A DNA stretch of 64,000 bases from Acanthornis magna (Eukaryota > Chordata > Aves > Passeriformes > Acanthizidae). The DNA lies in the NCBI GenBank assembly GCA_036785705.1, contig JAWUZG010000051.1:16210501-16274500 (forward strand), given 5' to 3'. The notes below the pieces were generated by a model. That model saw only the letters and a list, made by a program, of their open reading frames with translations. It made no database searches and was not told the DNA's origin. The translations under genes and the position numbers were made by a program. Of the stretch, positions 23,501 through 36,600 are shown piece by piece (positions within the stretch are counted from its first letter, which is position 1; each line of letters opens with the position of its first letter).

Positions 23501-26500
23501 TAGTATGAGAAGAGATAGGAGCTTGAAGTTTTCTTTTGTTCTTCACCTAGTTGCTCTTGCATTTGCTTGCAGATGTACCTTGTTTCTCAAATGGGTCAAA
23601 AATAATCCTGAAATATAAAGGGTAGTCATGCAACAAATGACCAAAAATATCTGTATAAAAACAGAAGTCTTAAAGTTTGCAGTTTGAGAGTTTTCATCTA
23701 ATGACTGTAAAATTGTTATTTCTTTTTCCTTCTCTGAACTTCTGGGAAATAAGTGTTTCAAGTAACACAAAGTCCTTGTAGACAGCAGTACTTATTTTAA
23801 CTGTAGCCAATTGTCTTGATGATCTGCAGTAAATAATGCCTTGACAAATACTTGCCATGAAGAGTTTTTTGCTCCATGTGTGAGTGTCGTGGGTCTGTAA
23901 TTGGTTATGCAGAATTTGTTGACTTGGAGGGTGAGAAAGGCAATTTTATTTGCTTTAGCTAATTCTGATGTTGAACACATACTCTTGGTTGCAAAATCTA
24001 AAGGACAATCTTCTAATAATTCATCTTGGGCTCTGTGAAAGAATGTTACAGTGGTGCCAAACTTGAAGTTTGTTGAAGTTTTTCTTTTCCTCTTAGATTC
24101 ACTGGGTTTTTTCTGTATTGTAAAATCTCCTGAAATCACAATAGCTTGGTAAGCCTATATTGCTGTGTATTGTTCACACAGAGAGTGATGGCTCTTTAAA
24201 AGTAGTTCATGAAGGAATAAAGTCTGTGAGTTTGTGGCTCTCTTAGTAGCTATTCCACAAGCCAGTACATGAAAGTGACTGCTTTTTAGGTAGCAGTGGT
24301 GTCTAGGTGACAGTTTAATTTAATACTTTGTGGTGTCCAGGTAGGTGTGTGGGAGGAGCCTTGGAAAAGAGCACCCTGGGCACCTTCAGCAAGAAGGAAT
24401 GAGTGGGGCTGTTGAAACTGGCAAAACGATTGAGATAATACCACCTGGTGTTTCTCAACCCAGTTAGGGTAGGGCCCTCTCTATTGCTTTGATAGCAGTT
24501 TCTGCCTAATTGGTTTCTGAAACTGAAAGCCGCCCATCCTGCTTTCCTTGCTGGAGAAAGGAAAATCACTCCTTTCCAGAAGCCTGCTGAGTGTTATGTG
24601 TCTGGCCGTCGCTCATCCTAGCCCTGTCCAGCTTTCTGACTGCTGCTGGGTGAGCAGCTTTTCTCATTCCTGGACTGGAAAAGAATGCACTGAGGGGGTC
24701 AGCTAATGAACACATGTGCCTGAGTGAAAAGTGTTTCATGTTATAGTGCCCCAAAGTTGTGCCTTGCAGACTGAAAAGTAACAGAACTGTCTGCTGTACT
24801 TAATTCTGATGCTGACAGACTCTTTCCTCTTTATTCATACCATTAGGTAGCTGAGCATTCCATTACTCTGTTCTGCACATTTCATCTTCGCTACACTGCT
24901 TCTTGGAGGTGATTCCCTCTTATATTACTCCTTGATTCATCCTCTGTATTTCCTAGCAATATTGGAACTGTCTTGTTCACCTGTTTTTACACAGCTTTGG
25001 CTTATGGATTATGTTCCTTGCCTGTATGTGTCCTGGCTCTGCTCTGGAAGTTGTGTCACTTCATCTGTTAATTTGATAGGGCCCTGTAAGTGTCACAAAG
25101 CAGTGGCAGGGAGATAAGAAAAGCTGAAAACCACCCCACAGCCTGAAGAGTTTCCCTCTGTTGCCCTGAGAGAGTTCTTTAGTTTTCCGGTATTCTATCT
25201 TTAAGGACTGTTTTAGATAGAATATAAAGGACTTTTCAAGTATTGGTGTATTGGTGTTCCAATACCAAGTATTGGTGTTCAGTTTACTCATCACAAATCT
25301 TCACAATGATACAAATCTGTGGGATATTGGCTCTTGCTCTCCCTTCACCCCATGCTCTCTCTTAAACTGGATGGGTGGGTGAAGAAGATTCTGAAAACCT
25401 ACAGAGTATCTGTGTGCAAAAAGCCTGCAGTTAAAGGTTTGTGCTGTGATCAGCTGTAGCATTTTCTGAAATGAATTAATGCTAAATCCCTTGGTTATTT
25501 GAATTCAGTAGCTAAAATGTACAAGGGGCTTGGAGAACACTCGGAGCCTCTTGGTTCAAGCTGTTGGAGTATTTTTGTTTTAAACGACTGAGTCCCATTT
25601 TAAATTGAAAAATCTGTTACCTCTGAGTTTCCAGAAATTTCTATATACAGCTTAAAACTTGAACATTTTTCTGAAATTCTCTCTCTTTTGATTAAAAAAA
25701 AAAGAAATTTACTTTACTCTGAGGACTTTTAGTCACCCATAGCTGGTGTAGGAAGTGCTAAAGTGGCTGTCTCCTGCAGCAGTGATATGGCTGGTGGAGT
25801 TACTTGGCTGCTTTGTGAATTTAATGAGCATCAGCCCAGAGAAGCCTTCAAAGACAAACAAAACTTTTAAAGTCAAGCAAGTAGGGAAAGCAGATTATTG
25901 AAAGTTCGAATGCCTCACAATACTTAAGTCTTTGTGAAATCCAAAAATTTGTCTTTTCAGAAAGCTGCACAAATAGGTGCTCTTTTGTTTATGTGTGTTG
26001 AAAATAAATGCCAATTACAGCATTTCCAATGTGACAAGAAAAGATACTCTTTCAGCCATAAAGGCTCAAAACCCATAGAGTGCTGTACAGGTCAGACCCT
26101 CTTTCTTCAGATGCAAAACCAGAAACCCTGTCACTTCTCATTTCATAGAGATTGTTTCCAAAGTGCTGCATACTGCCATTGGGGGAAGTGGAAGTTTGGA
26201 GGCATAATGGTCTATGCCACTTTATATTTTTTAATTGATTTAAAATGTAACTGTTTGAGTGCGGTGTAGCAGTCTGATCTTGAGGCAATAAAGGTGTGAG
26301 ATATGGTAGCAAGATGCAGGTTTGTGAGTTCAGACAGCTCAGACAGATGTTTCTGTCAGTGCTGCTGTATCACATGAAACAGAAGCATAAAATGAATCTG
26401 TACCTGACGCTTTTGCAAACTGGGTTTGGATAACCACTGTTTTCACCACCTCTTCAGAATCTCTCCTGCCCCCATAGGTAATGGCTTACCATGCCATAGA

Positions 26501-29500
26501 GAGAGAGTCATTATTTAGCTGTATTCCATGAAAACAGTGTATGTTTGACTCAGTCCTCTATCCTATATAACAGTGCTGCTGTGTGATGTTTTGTCAGTGC
26601 AGTAGGAGAGGTGAGACGAAGGTATTTCAACAGAAATCTGTGTTGGAGACCTTACTGAAAGCAGTTCTATATCACTCTCTGAGAACTGTCAAAAATGTGG
26701 ATGCCCAGAAGTCATACTGCTGTGCCTCTAAAAGAACTGGACAGTGATTTTTCTTCTATGTTCAGTTCTATCAAAGAATCTTTTCATTAGGTGCTCTTGC
26801 CACAGATGACTTGTCTGTTGTTCAGAAAAGGAAATAAAGCAAAGCAGTTCACTCTGTACTTTTATCTCTTGCAGACAGGAAGTAGATCTAAGCATTTAGG
26901 GCAGTTTGTGTTCTCACCTAGTTTGTCTTATAATGGAAGAAAGGAAAGTGGTAAGATAGCTTGTCAATGTCAAGAACCCAGGGCTTTTGGTTTTTTTTTT
27001 TAACCAAAGCCATATAGCAGTAGCTCCTTCTGAAGGGATGGCTCCAGTCCTTGCCAGGAGCTTTGCTGCATCTCTGTAGCAGGGACCCTGTATTTTCTGG
27101 CTTGGCCTCATCAGCTGAGGGAAGGGTTGTTAACTGTATCAGTACCAGTGCTTCCTGCACAGGTACTTCATAGGCAGTTGACTGGATGAAGGTGGGTTGC
27201 CAGATATCTTCTATATTGATTAATTTCTAGATGATTTTGGGGGTTTCTCTCTGGGTAATATGGAGTCTGGTTACCTGAGGGGATAACACTGTGGGGCTGC
27301 AGTGGGCCTTGGTGCCTGCCATAGGAAATTCACTTTAGCTTGCATGGAAGTGAGAACATACAGCTAAGCAAAATGCAGCTTTATAGCTTTGTAATATGCC
27401 TGAATAGGGCTGAGGTTCTCTTTCTTTGAAGGGTATAATGACCAATGTAGCCTTGATGAAAGTATTTTTGTGTCTAAAAAATGTCTCTTAAACTTGATAT
27501 ATCACAGGAATGTATAGTGGTGTAGTTACATTGCTTGACGTGTCTCTTCAAGCAGTTGGACAGACTTGCAGAAATCTTTTAGTAGTCCAAGTGCCTGACA
27601 ATAGATAATCATAATAAGAGACCTGCTGATCAAAAGGGAAAGGGCGGATATTTCTCATTTATACCGCTGGATAAGCAATGCTATAGAGGGTGTATGTGAC
27701 TTAGAAATACTGGCCCTGCACTGTGCTGTTGTGTGTGCATGAGAATAAGTATTTGAGTGCAGCTGCAAAAATTGCTAGTCTTTTGTGTCAGGCCACTTAG
27801 AAGGAGAAAAGTTGGGTGTTGGCTCTGAAGTTATAACCAGAAGGGAAGCAGCAGCTGAATTTTTCCAACCAAGGCAGACTTCATACAGCCACATCATCTC
27901 TTTTGACTTTTTGAGTAGGAATATAGTTCTTATTAGATACAAGCCCTGTTGTTCAGAGTATTATCTTTTGCCAGAAATGCAGGCAATTGTTTAATTTTCA
28001 GACAGGCCAAGAATATGTATTACAGAAAGATAAACTGTGACTGTTGCTGCAGAGAAGAATTTGGTTTTCTTGCTGTGTAGAAAGAGAAAAACTATTTAGT
28101 CACAGTTGATCGTACCAGTCTGGTTTTTTTGATTCACACCCTCCTGTAAACATTTACATAGAGCATTCAATGCTATTTGTACCCCATCTCATCTGCTTAG
28201 TTGTTTTAAGTATCTGTTTTAAAAAAGTAGCACAATGAATTGGCCTGTATGAGTGGGTTTCCTAGAGGGAAAAAGGGGTCACAAATTCATTAGCCTAAAT
28301 AAACGGAGTATTATTTTTGGCCAAGTAAACATGAATCATTTGGCACAGACCTGTATCCCCATGAATGAAGCCCATAACCATAAATGTATTTCCCCAATTT
28401 GTGGGGTTCAGTATCAGCATGAGAAAAAATGTTTTGTGCCTCAGAGAATGAAAACTTTCTGGCAGGGCAATCTCTCTGCAGGTGAGTAGATGGAATGTTT
28501 TATTTTCTTTATGTATACAATTGCTCAGTTGAAACCTAAAGAAGCGGAAAATGTTGTTGTCCTTGAAAAGATCATATCTGTTGACCATTTCACTTCTAAT
28601 CTTGCAATCTTACTTGTGATTGTGTGTGCTACCTTGGGAGCCATGGGTATATATAATATCATGCACTATAGCAGTTGCAAGTTAATGTTTTTTTTCTTGT
28701 GTTCCTCAGAGAACAGAGAAACCTTTCTAATCAAATTTCAGTTTTAGAGACTTTGGAATAGATTTACCAAAATTATAATTATGTTTTAGTAACCACAATG
28801 GATCGCAGTGCTGATCTGAGTCTTGGGGAAATGTTTTAGAGGCCCATGGAAAGCTAGATGATTTTTTCTGCTTGTTAGTTCTAGTGGAACTGAATGTACT
28901 AGAGACAAAAGCATGAGGTTTGTGTGGAGTGTGAGAATTTCACTATTCCAGAAACTATGAACCCAAACTTCAGATGATATTGGTCAGTGAGAGGGCAGGG
29001 AGAGCTTTAATTGCAACTCCAAAAAAAAGGTACTGTCAGTTCTAGATTGAGGTCAACTTTAAACTTGGAGTTTAAACTTGGAGTTGGTTTGGGATTGTGT
29101 GTAGGTTCTTATTCAAGTGACATGGGGACGGCAGTTGAGTTTGATGGACTTTTTAAATGTGTCAGTGAACTTCACCGTGAGGAATGTCTGAATGTCATTC
29201 AGTCAATCAGAGCATGTTTTAGAAATGTATTTGGCTTAATGGAAGATCTTCTTAGGGTAATGAATGCTGCCAAATCTGCAAGTCTCTTCTACTTCATGGT
29301 AGACTGAACTTCAATGAACGGCAGCTTCTCTTCAGCTAGAGTTACTGGCTTTTACTATCCATGAACGCTGACAAGGTTCAGGTATGACAGGTGACGTGGG
29401 ATCTCTGACAGCAAAAGAATGGCAGCTGTTTTCCCAGGTGGCACATTTGAAATTCCTGTGGGATTTTGGAGATGGGTATAGATATTCATGAGGCAAAAAG

Positions 29501-32149
29501 CAACATTTTCTGTTTGGTGTCAATGCCTTGGCTTTAAGCAGTAACTTGTGGATTTTTTTTTTTTTCTAATAACCTGGGTTGTTTTTTCAGTGGCAATATT
29601 TGAGCAGTTCATTATTGACTGTAAATATTTGTTACAGTGGGCCAGCCCTAAAACGCAATAGTGCAGAAATGTTTATGCTGCGTCCGTAACTTTCGATAAT
29701 TATGGTACTTCAGAAATACTTATTGAAACAATGACAGTGCTTGCATTTCATAATGTCTGGTGAAAGCCTAATATTTATTCTTACCTTGTGGGGTAATTAC
29801 AAAGCATAAATTTTTTCTAGAGTTAGTTTAGGACATATAGTATCTACAAATGCCTTTTAGGTTTTTTAGTTTATTCAGACATGGTGGGGTGGAGTTTATT
29901 GTTTATTTTGTCCCTTTTAAGTGAAGAGCAAGTGGAATTATGAAGGAATTCCTGGCAGACTAATGCAAAATCAGTAGAGTCTAGCTGAGAAAAATCTAGC
30001 AGCTCCTTTTATTACTTTTCACATGTATTTGAGTATAGAGAGGCACACACATATGCGTTGTCAGAAATATGATATGGAGGGGAGGAGATGATCCAGAGTC
30101 CTGAGATCTGGAATTTGAACCTAGGCCACATGTGAAGGCTTTTGCTTTAACGCCTTTACAGACTGCTCTACATTTATGATTGCAAAAGCTTATCTTTAAT
30201 GCAAAGGTGCTCATGGTATTCTTGTCTGAGTATCTGGGAAGACTGGTAAGATGTAGGTTTTAACTTGCTTACTTTGGTTACTCACACTTACTGTGCAATC
30301 TTCTATGCTGTGGTGCTTTCACCTCTCCCTGTGCTCTGTGCACTGCTGTGCTTCCAGTGAAGTCCCAAAGTCATGGTGCATTGGGGTTTGCTGCTGTATG
30401 GGTTCATCTGCAAAGGTGAGCAGCCCTCACCTAGTATTTTACAAGTACGCCTTACTCCCTTCAGGCTTAGATATGCTAGTGGGGGGAAAAAACCCCAAAG
30501 CCAAGGCTGGTAGGGCTGGCATCTCTGTCTGTGTGCAAAATATTTTTCTGGGAAATAAGAGGAAAAACAGTATGGAAAATATATCAGTAGTCTGTTAAAT
30601 TGTAGAACTGATGCAGGGTGTTTTATGAAGTAAAGAGACCAAAGTTTTGATGGGGAGGACTCAGCTTTCTTGAAGACTGCTGTACATAGGGTGTCACAAT
30701 TTTGCTTTGAGACTATAGATAGAGCAAGTTTTTATGACTCTCTTTGAAAGCGCCATGATTTCTAAGTATAGTAGACAATAAAGGCAAAAAAAAATTCTGT
30801 TATGTCCAGGATTTTGTCAGGAAAAGTAGTTAATAAAGGGATAGGGAATTTGTCTGCAGATGAAGAGAAATAATTAGCTTTCATCTGACATTGAAGAGAG
30901 CAGATGTTCCTGAACTCCTGGAGATTTGTTCATTGAAATCCATTGAATTTCTCTGGACATCTCTCGTGCTGTTTAACTTTGATTTCTTATTTTTTCCGTG
31001 TTAGTATGAAACCATCTCATACTTAGGAAACATGCAGTGAGTGAAATAGTGATTATTTGACCATTTTTGCTTTCTACAACTTCTTCAACCCTAATATATA
31101 GGGTTATTCTGTGTGTGGAAACAACTTTGCCATATATATGCCATATATATATAGTTTTTTGCTTAGGTGGAAAGTAAGTCATTAAACATTAAATATACAA
31201 CTACGTCAAAGTACCTTTCCCCCATTTAAAAATGAAAATGCAAAGAGCTAGTGCAATAATTCTAGCATTCTACTAGATTTGTAAATTATGTCTGAAATTT
31301 TCTCCTTTGTGAAATGTACCTCTTCAGATGTCTGTGGGTAGACTATATAGAGTGTAATTCTTCAAATGTGAAAAATGGAGTGAAACTGTAGTGACATTAT
31401 TGGAAGCTGTGCAGTCTGGCTTGAGAGTTGGTGCTCCTACTGAAAGTTCAAGAGTGTATGTTCTTCTGTAGGACATAGAAAGATAGACTGGTGCAGTTAT
31501 GAATCACTTTTGCTTCAACTTGGCATAGGATTAAGAAAAAAAATACTCTCTTGTGCTACTAACATAAATAGCTGAAAACCGCCAGAAGTTGTTAAAAAAT
31601 GCCCTTTTAAAACTGTGGCACTCTTCAGATTCTTACAAAGTGACCCATCCCATGGCTGTTCTTTGAAGAAAAGGATATGTAGACCACATAAATGAAACCT
31701 CTTGAAAGGAGATCAGCCATGGATCGTGCTGGTAAATGGAGTCAACTATGTAGCATGAAAGTGCTTGTTTAAAAACACATCATCCACTAAAGCCTTCAAG
31801 TGTTTACTTTTATGGAATACTGTTAATTTTTTTCCTCCAGGAATTTTGTCACTGCATCATTTTAATTTTTTTTGTTTTATATAGCTGAGAGCTCTTTGTT
31901 CTTTAGACTGATGTTGGATATGGGCAGCAACATGCAGTGCCGGAGAACTGTGAAATTTATTTTTAGGTAAAATTATTATTTATTTTTAGGTAAAGTTACT
32001 GAATGTGCTTCAAATAGATGGCATGTGTATATAAAATAGACGGCATATATATATATTTATGTATATAAAATTTAAGGCATATATCTGTATTCATACCTCC
32101 TGTTAATGGCTTGGATGTTATTCTTTTGGGTGTTTGCTTATGGCAGCTG
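20600..32149 (+). other. GSK3B intron 1, segment without recognised elements
   Basis: AT-rich intron sequence with frequent T runs. Apart from the 13-bp tandem at 29058 and small A/T runs, I see no transposon, RNA gene or exon. Confidence 0.5.
29058..29083 (+). repeat. 13-bp tandem duplication
   Basis: TTTAAACTTGGAG is present twice in direct succession. It is a short slippage-type repeat in the intron. Confidence 0.85.
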
Positions 32150-32215
32150 ACAAGGACAGGAAAGTGCATTAGGCAATGCCTTGATCTGACCCAGTATGTC
32201 TGTTCTTACAAATGA
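32150..32215 (+). mobile_element. Possible CR1/L2-like 3' tail remnant
   Basis: The phrase CCTTGATCTGACCCAGTATG followed by TCTGTTCTTAC resembles the conserved 3' end (TTGATCTGACCCAGTATGG, then TTCTTATG) of amniote CR1/L2-type retroposons. Only about 65 bases are recognisable. Confidence 0.35.
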
Positions 32216-33419
32216 CATATCTTTGTATTGTATATGCTCACTTTCACACACTTAACTCTTTTATATATCATGGCAGAAAATATGACTTCTGTTTGTCTAA
32301 GAATGGGTCTGCAGCAGTTATAAAATAAATATTTCTTTGAAGTTAGTCAGGACTTGTGTCAAAGGAGAAGGATGTGTGGAACCAGGGCTTGGCAGTTTTG
32401 TGTAGTAGTAATTTTTGTTTGTAACTGATCTAAGTAAAATTTCTAGTCTTGTGGATTACGCTCCTGTCAGAGGCACTCCAAAGACTACAGAACATGTGTT
32501 TAAAATGATGTTGACAAAGTGGTACCCTAAGTAGGATGAAATGTAGGAGGGGCCAATGTCATCTGTTATTCTTCATTAAGATTTGATCGTGCAGATTTGA
32601 CTGTGCTGATAACAGGTTTGGGGGTAACTGGGTCTGTAGGAGATCTGCAGAGAAGAATCTGGAGTTAGATATTTACATGGTGGCCATGAGTCAACTGATG
32701 CTGGCCAACCAGCAAATCTTTTATTGGATGTATTGATGGCAATGTCATGTAAAATACTTGGAGTTAGCCTTTTCCCTTCTTGGCATGCCAGTCAGCTAAA
32801 GTACAGCACCTGGTTTTGGGATTGTACTGGGAGAAGAATAGTTGCGGGCAAAGGAAAATGATCAGAGGTCTAGAAAACAAGCTTTTGGGGAAAACTGAAA
32901 GCACTTTAGATGTTTTTTTTTAATTTCATTTTCGAGGAGGCAGAAAAGAGGGTTTTTTTTAATATAATGTTCTTTCAATACATAAAAGATTGCTGGAAAG
33001 AAAAAACAAAGGTGTTTTCTCCTACTGGAAATGAAACAATTTGTGGGCTTAAACTGCAGCAAGCACTTACTAAACTGGTTGAGTCAACTTTTAAGAACAG
33101 GAGCACTGGACTAGATTAGGAAGACTGTCAGATTCCCAGTAGTGCCTGTTTAAAAAATGAAGATGTTTGCCAGGTAGTTTATATATAGAAGTTTGGAGAG
33201 GTTTTAATTAAGACAGCCTGTAGTCCCTTATGGAATTACTTTATGTCATTCCAGTTATTTCTGCATGGTTTTGGGATGAATTGCAGTTACAGTGCACTGA
33301 TCCTCTTCTCTCCTTGGGATGAGGTAGCCTTGTGTTACTGGCAGCTTGCTGGCAGTTACTGGATGTGGAGATAAGGATTCCTGAAACTGGCCGCAGCTTT
33401 AACACTTGGAAGCAAAATA

Positions 33420-33640
33420 GATTGACTTAGAGAAGTCATCTAGTCCAGTACTCCTGCAATGAGCAGGACCATCTTCAATTCATCGGGTTGCTAAGAGTCC
33501 TGTCTAATCTGATTTTGAATGTTTCCAGAAATGGGGCACCCACCACCTTTCTATTACAGTGTTTCACCACCCTCCTTGTTTAAAAAAGTTCTTTTTAATA
33601 TCTAGTCTCATAGAGCTTCCTTAATCTTGGAATTTAGGTG
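33420..33640 (-). mobile_element. CR1 LINE fragment
   Basis: The + strand shows antisense CR1 landmarks in order: TCATCTAGTCCAGTACTCC, AATGAGCAGGACCATCTTC, TTTGAATGTTTCCAG, GGGGCACCCACCACC, GTGTTTCACCACCCTCC and TAATATCTAGTCT. The tail end is eroded. The element is non-coding and lies inside GSK3B intron 1. Confidence 0.85.
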
Positions 33641-36600
33641 AAGGTACTGTATTTGGAAAAGCAGTCAGGGAGTATTTTTAGTTAGAGGGTTAAATCTGCT
33701 CTGAATTTCATTTTTTGATACAAATGCTGTTCAAATGAAAGCTTGCTCTAGTTTGGTAGTCCTGTACTGCAGTTGAGAACCACAGACTTTCTGTGGGGGG
33801 TTTCTTGATTTTGCTTCGTGTGGGTCCTGAGAAAAACAATGCTTTCCTTCAATTTTTCACCCTGTGGTTCTTGCTTCAACACAAAAGAATTTAGTGCAAG
33901 TCAGGAACTGCTCAGAGCTTCAGGCAGAGACCAGGACCAAACTGCAATAGCTGTGTAGCTTCCAAGCTTATGTTGGGGCTGTCTGTCTGCTCTAAGTGAC
34001 TTAGAGTGTATTGCTTTGGTGTATAGTGCCAGTGCAAAAAGAATATTCATCCATTAATAGTTAACTACTGTCTATGCAGAGCAGTTGCTTTAGTTTTAAT
34101 TTAATAAAAGGACAAGTGTTTAAAGATGGCGTGTAGAAACCAGATGTTGCATAGACCACAAACCAAGAGAGAAAACACATTCTTGGTCTTGTACATTTGT
34201 GGAGTGTAGATAACTGTTATATTATTTTCATTTTATTAGTTCAAAATTCAAAGATTTGAAGTGGACCTTAAATCAAAGTGTTGCCTTTTGTCACTTTATT
34301 ACCTAAATTGTTTAGGGATATTAATTGACTTATACATAGGTTTTTGGCAAGCCAGATGGGTATGTGAAACAGTTACGTCCAGAGTTTTCAAGTGAGAAAC
34401 TATAGATACTTTATAGCAGAAATTATCTGTATTGATATGTGGTTTCCCTTTTGATGCAGAAACTTTGACTAGAACTAAACAAATGTTTTTTCTCTGCCTT
34501 GCAAAGCTATAGTCATGTTTTGTACACACGTGAAGTTACTGTGGAAGGTTGGAATCCTGAACTGTAAATACAACTAAATTGTAAAATTCTGTTGAGTCCT
34601 TGGTTCCATATTCCATGTGATTTTGAATATGAAAAAATAAATGTCAGATTAGTGTTTTTTTCCTTTTATTCTGCTCAAATAAAAGAGAAGAAATGATAAC
34701 CCAGCAACCTTATGCCAAAGTCCTCCTAAGGTACAGTAGTAGTCCTAAATGCCTTTTGTTTTTTCCCTTTTAAATCTTTGGCTGATGGAAGGATTTGAAG
34801 GTTGTCTGTAAGCAAGGCTCTTGCTGGAGATGGTCCTACTTCATTTCTAGGCAATGCTTGGCTTAAGGTTGTGCTTAGTGTTTGATCTGACTTTGACATG
34901 CACAAAATAGTCCCATCTCTTAGATGGCTTAGGCTGTTGGAGCATACAGTTCTTTTTTTGTCTGCAGCTGCCATTATCTGAATGATAGAAGAGTTTACAA
35001 CTTGTGTATTGTGGAAAACTTGTTCCCCTTCCCTGTTGATAGCTGTGAGAGATTGGGATGCTTCTGCTGCTGACATTCTTCAGCTTCACTACTGTGACAG
35101 TGACAAGAAGTCAGCAAAATAACCTGGCATCAGAAAAGGCAGCAAGGAAAGAAGTAAGGTAGAGCCTAACCAGGTGGTCTTTTTGGGTTATGGGAACCAT
35201 TCAGATTATTCGAGTTTTCTGAAAATGGAGCTTCAAAATAAATAATAACAATAAAATTAAATTATTAAATCCCTTCTCTTTCCTGAACTTGGTTTTGAGT
35301 TCAGGATGCATTAGATGCATATGAGACAGTTGGTAAGGTAACTGAAATTTTAAGTAAATTCAGTTCTTATCATTGAAGTACCTTTCTCATGGAGAAGAAG
35401 TGGGAAAAAGTACTCATCCTTTCCATATTTGTAAAATACTAGTAACTTGTCTTCATGTTTAAAGCCTCCTCTGGTTTAAATGGTCACATGTCAGTTTCTT
35501 GGTCCTTTACATTTGTTGTACTCAGTATCTATGCTTGAAACTGCAGGGAACCACAACTCTGGAATGGAATTCTCTGGAAAATGTTGATTTTAGTATTTGT
35601 AGTGCCAGAGTATAGCTGATGTTACACTCACAAGTAGGGCGCTTTTTTGTGAGTTTTAGTTCTGTGCAAGTATGTTTTAGAAATACAAGAATGTTTTTTG
35701 AGGGAAAAGAGTAAGTGAAACATCAAGCTTGAAAATGGTTTAAAGAATGCAGCAACGTACCTTTGTTTAAATAAAGCAAGCAGTGAGAATTTGAAGTTTC
35801 AAATCCTACCAATGTCTTAAATATGTTTTTTGAACAGAACTTTTTGGATACTGGCTTTGTACCTTTTTAGAGATGGTGGTAGAAGCATATGCAAGTGGGC
35901 TATGTTTCCAGATTTGGACTAAAATTGGTGTGCAGATCAGTGCATCCAGCTGGGAAGTTTTTAATTAAGCATGCTAATTAAGTCATGTGGTGTACCCAAA
36001 AGCAGTGCTTTGTTACAGGAGAGAAGAACAATTTTCTTGGCAGGGAATGAAGGAGAACTACTTCATTGCGCCACTCTTCTAACTCCTGCCACTTGGAAGA
36101 AAATATTAAGTGTAAAGTCACTCAAGAAGGTTTGAGTACAGGAGTAAAATTTATATTCTTCTTATTTTGCTGCATCTTGCCTTTTTCTTTTTTTAAGCAG
36201 TCTTTAATATGGGACAAATTCTTACTTTTGCTAATATGAACAGAAATACTTCAGTGGCCATGAATACAGGTGTGTTAGAAGTAGCATGCTGTGTAGAGTC
36301 CATATGCTGAAATCCTGGACAAGGTTCTGCACAAGGGTGCTGGTCTGACTGGGCCATGTGAACAGTATAGCTGTAAATGTGTAAGTGATTGTGGTTGGTG
36401 TTCTGCAGTGGAGACAGGGAAATGAACAGAGTTGGAGTTGCTGCTGCTAAGGACACGTGGAGTACTGAACACCCACCTGATTACTTGGGCTTCACAAAAG
36501 AGGAGTTCAGTCTGGAGCACGAGCTGGGATATCAGGGGAAAGGCAAATCAGGAAGTGAAACTGATGATTTTTGTCTTAACTTTAGCAAAATAGTCAGAGA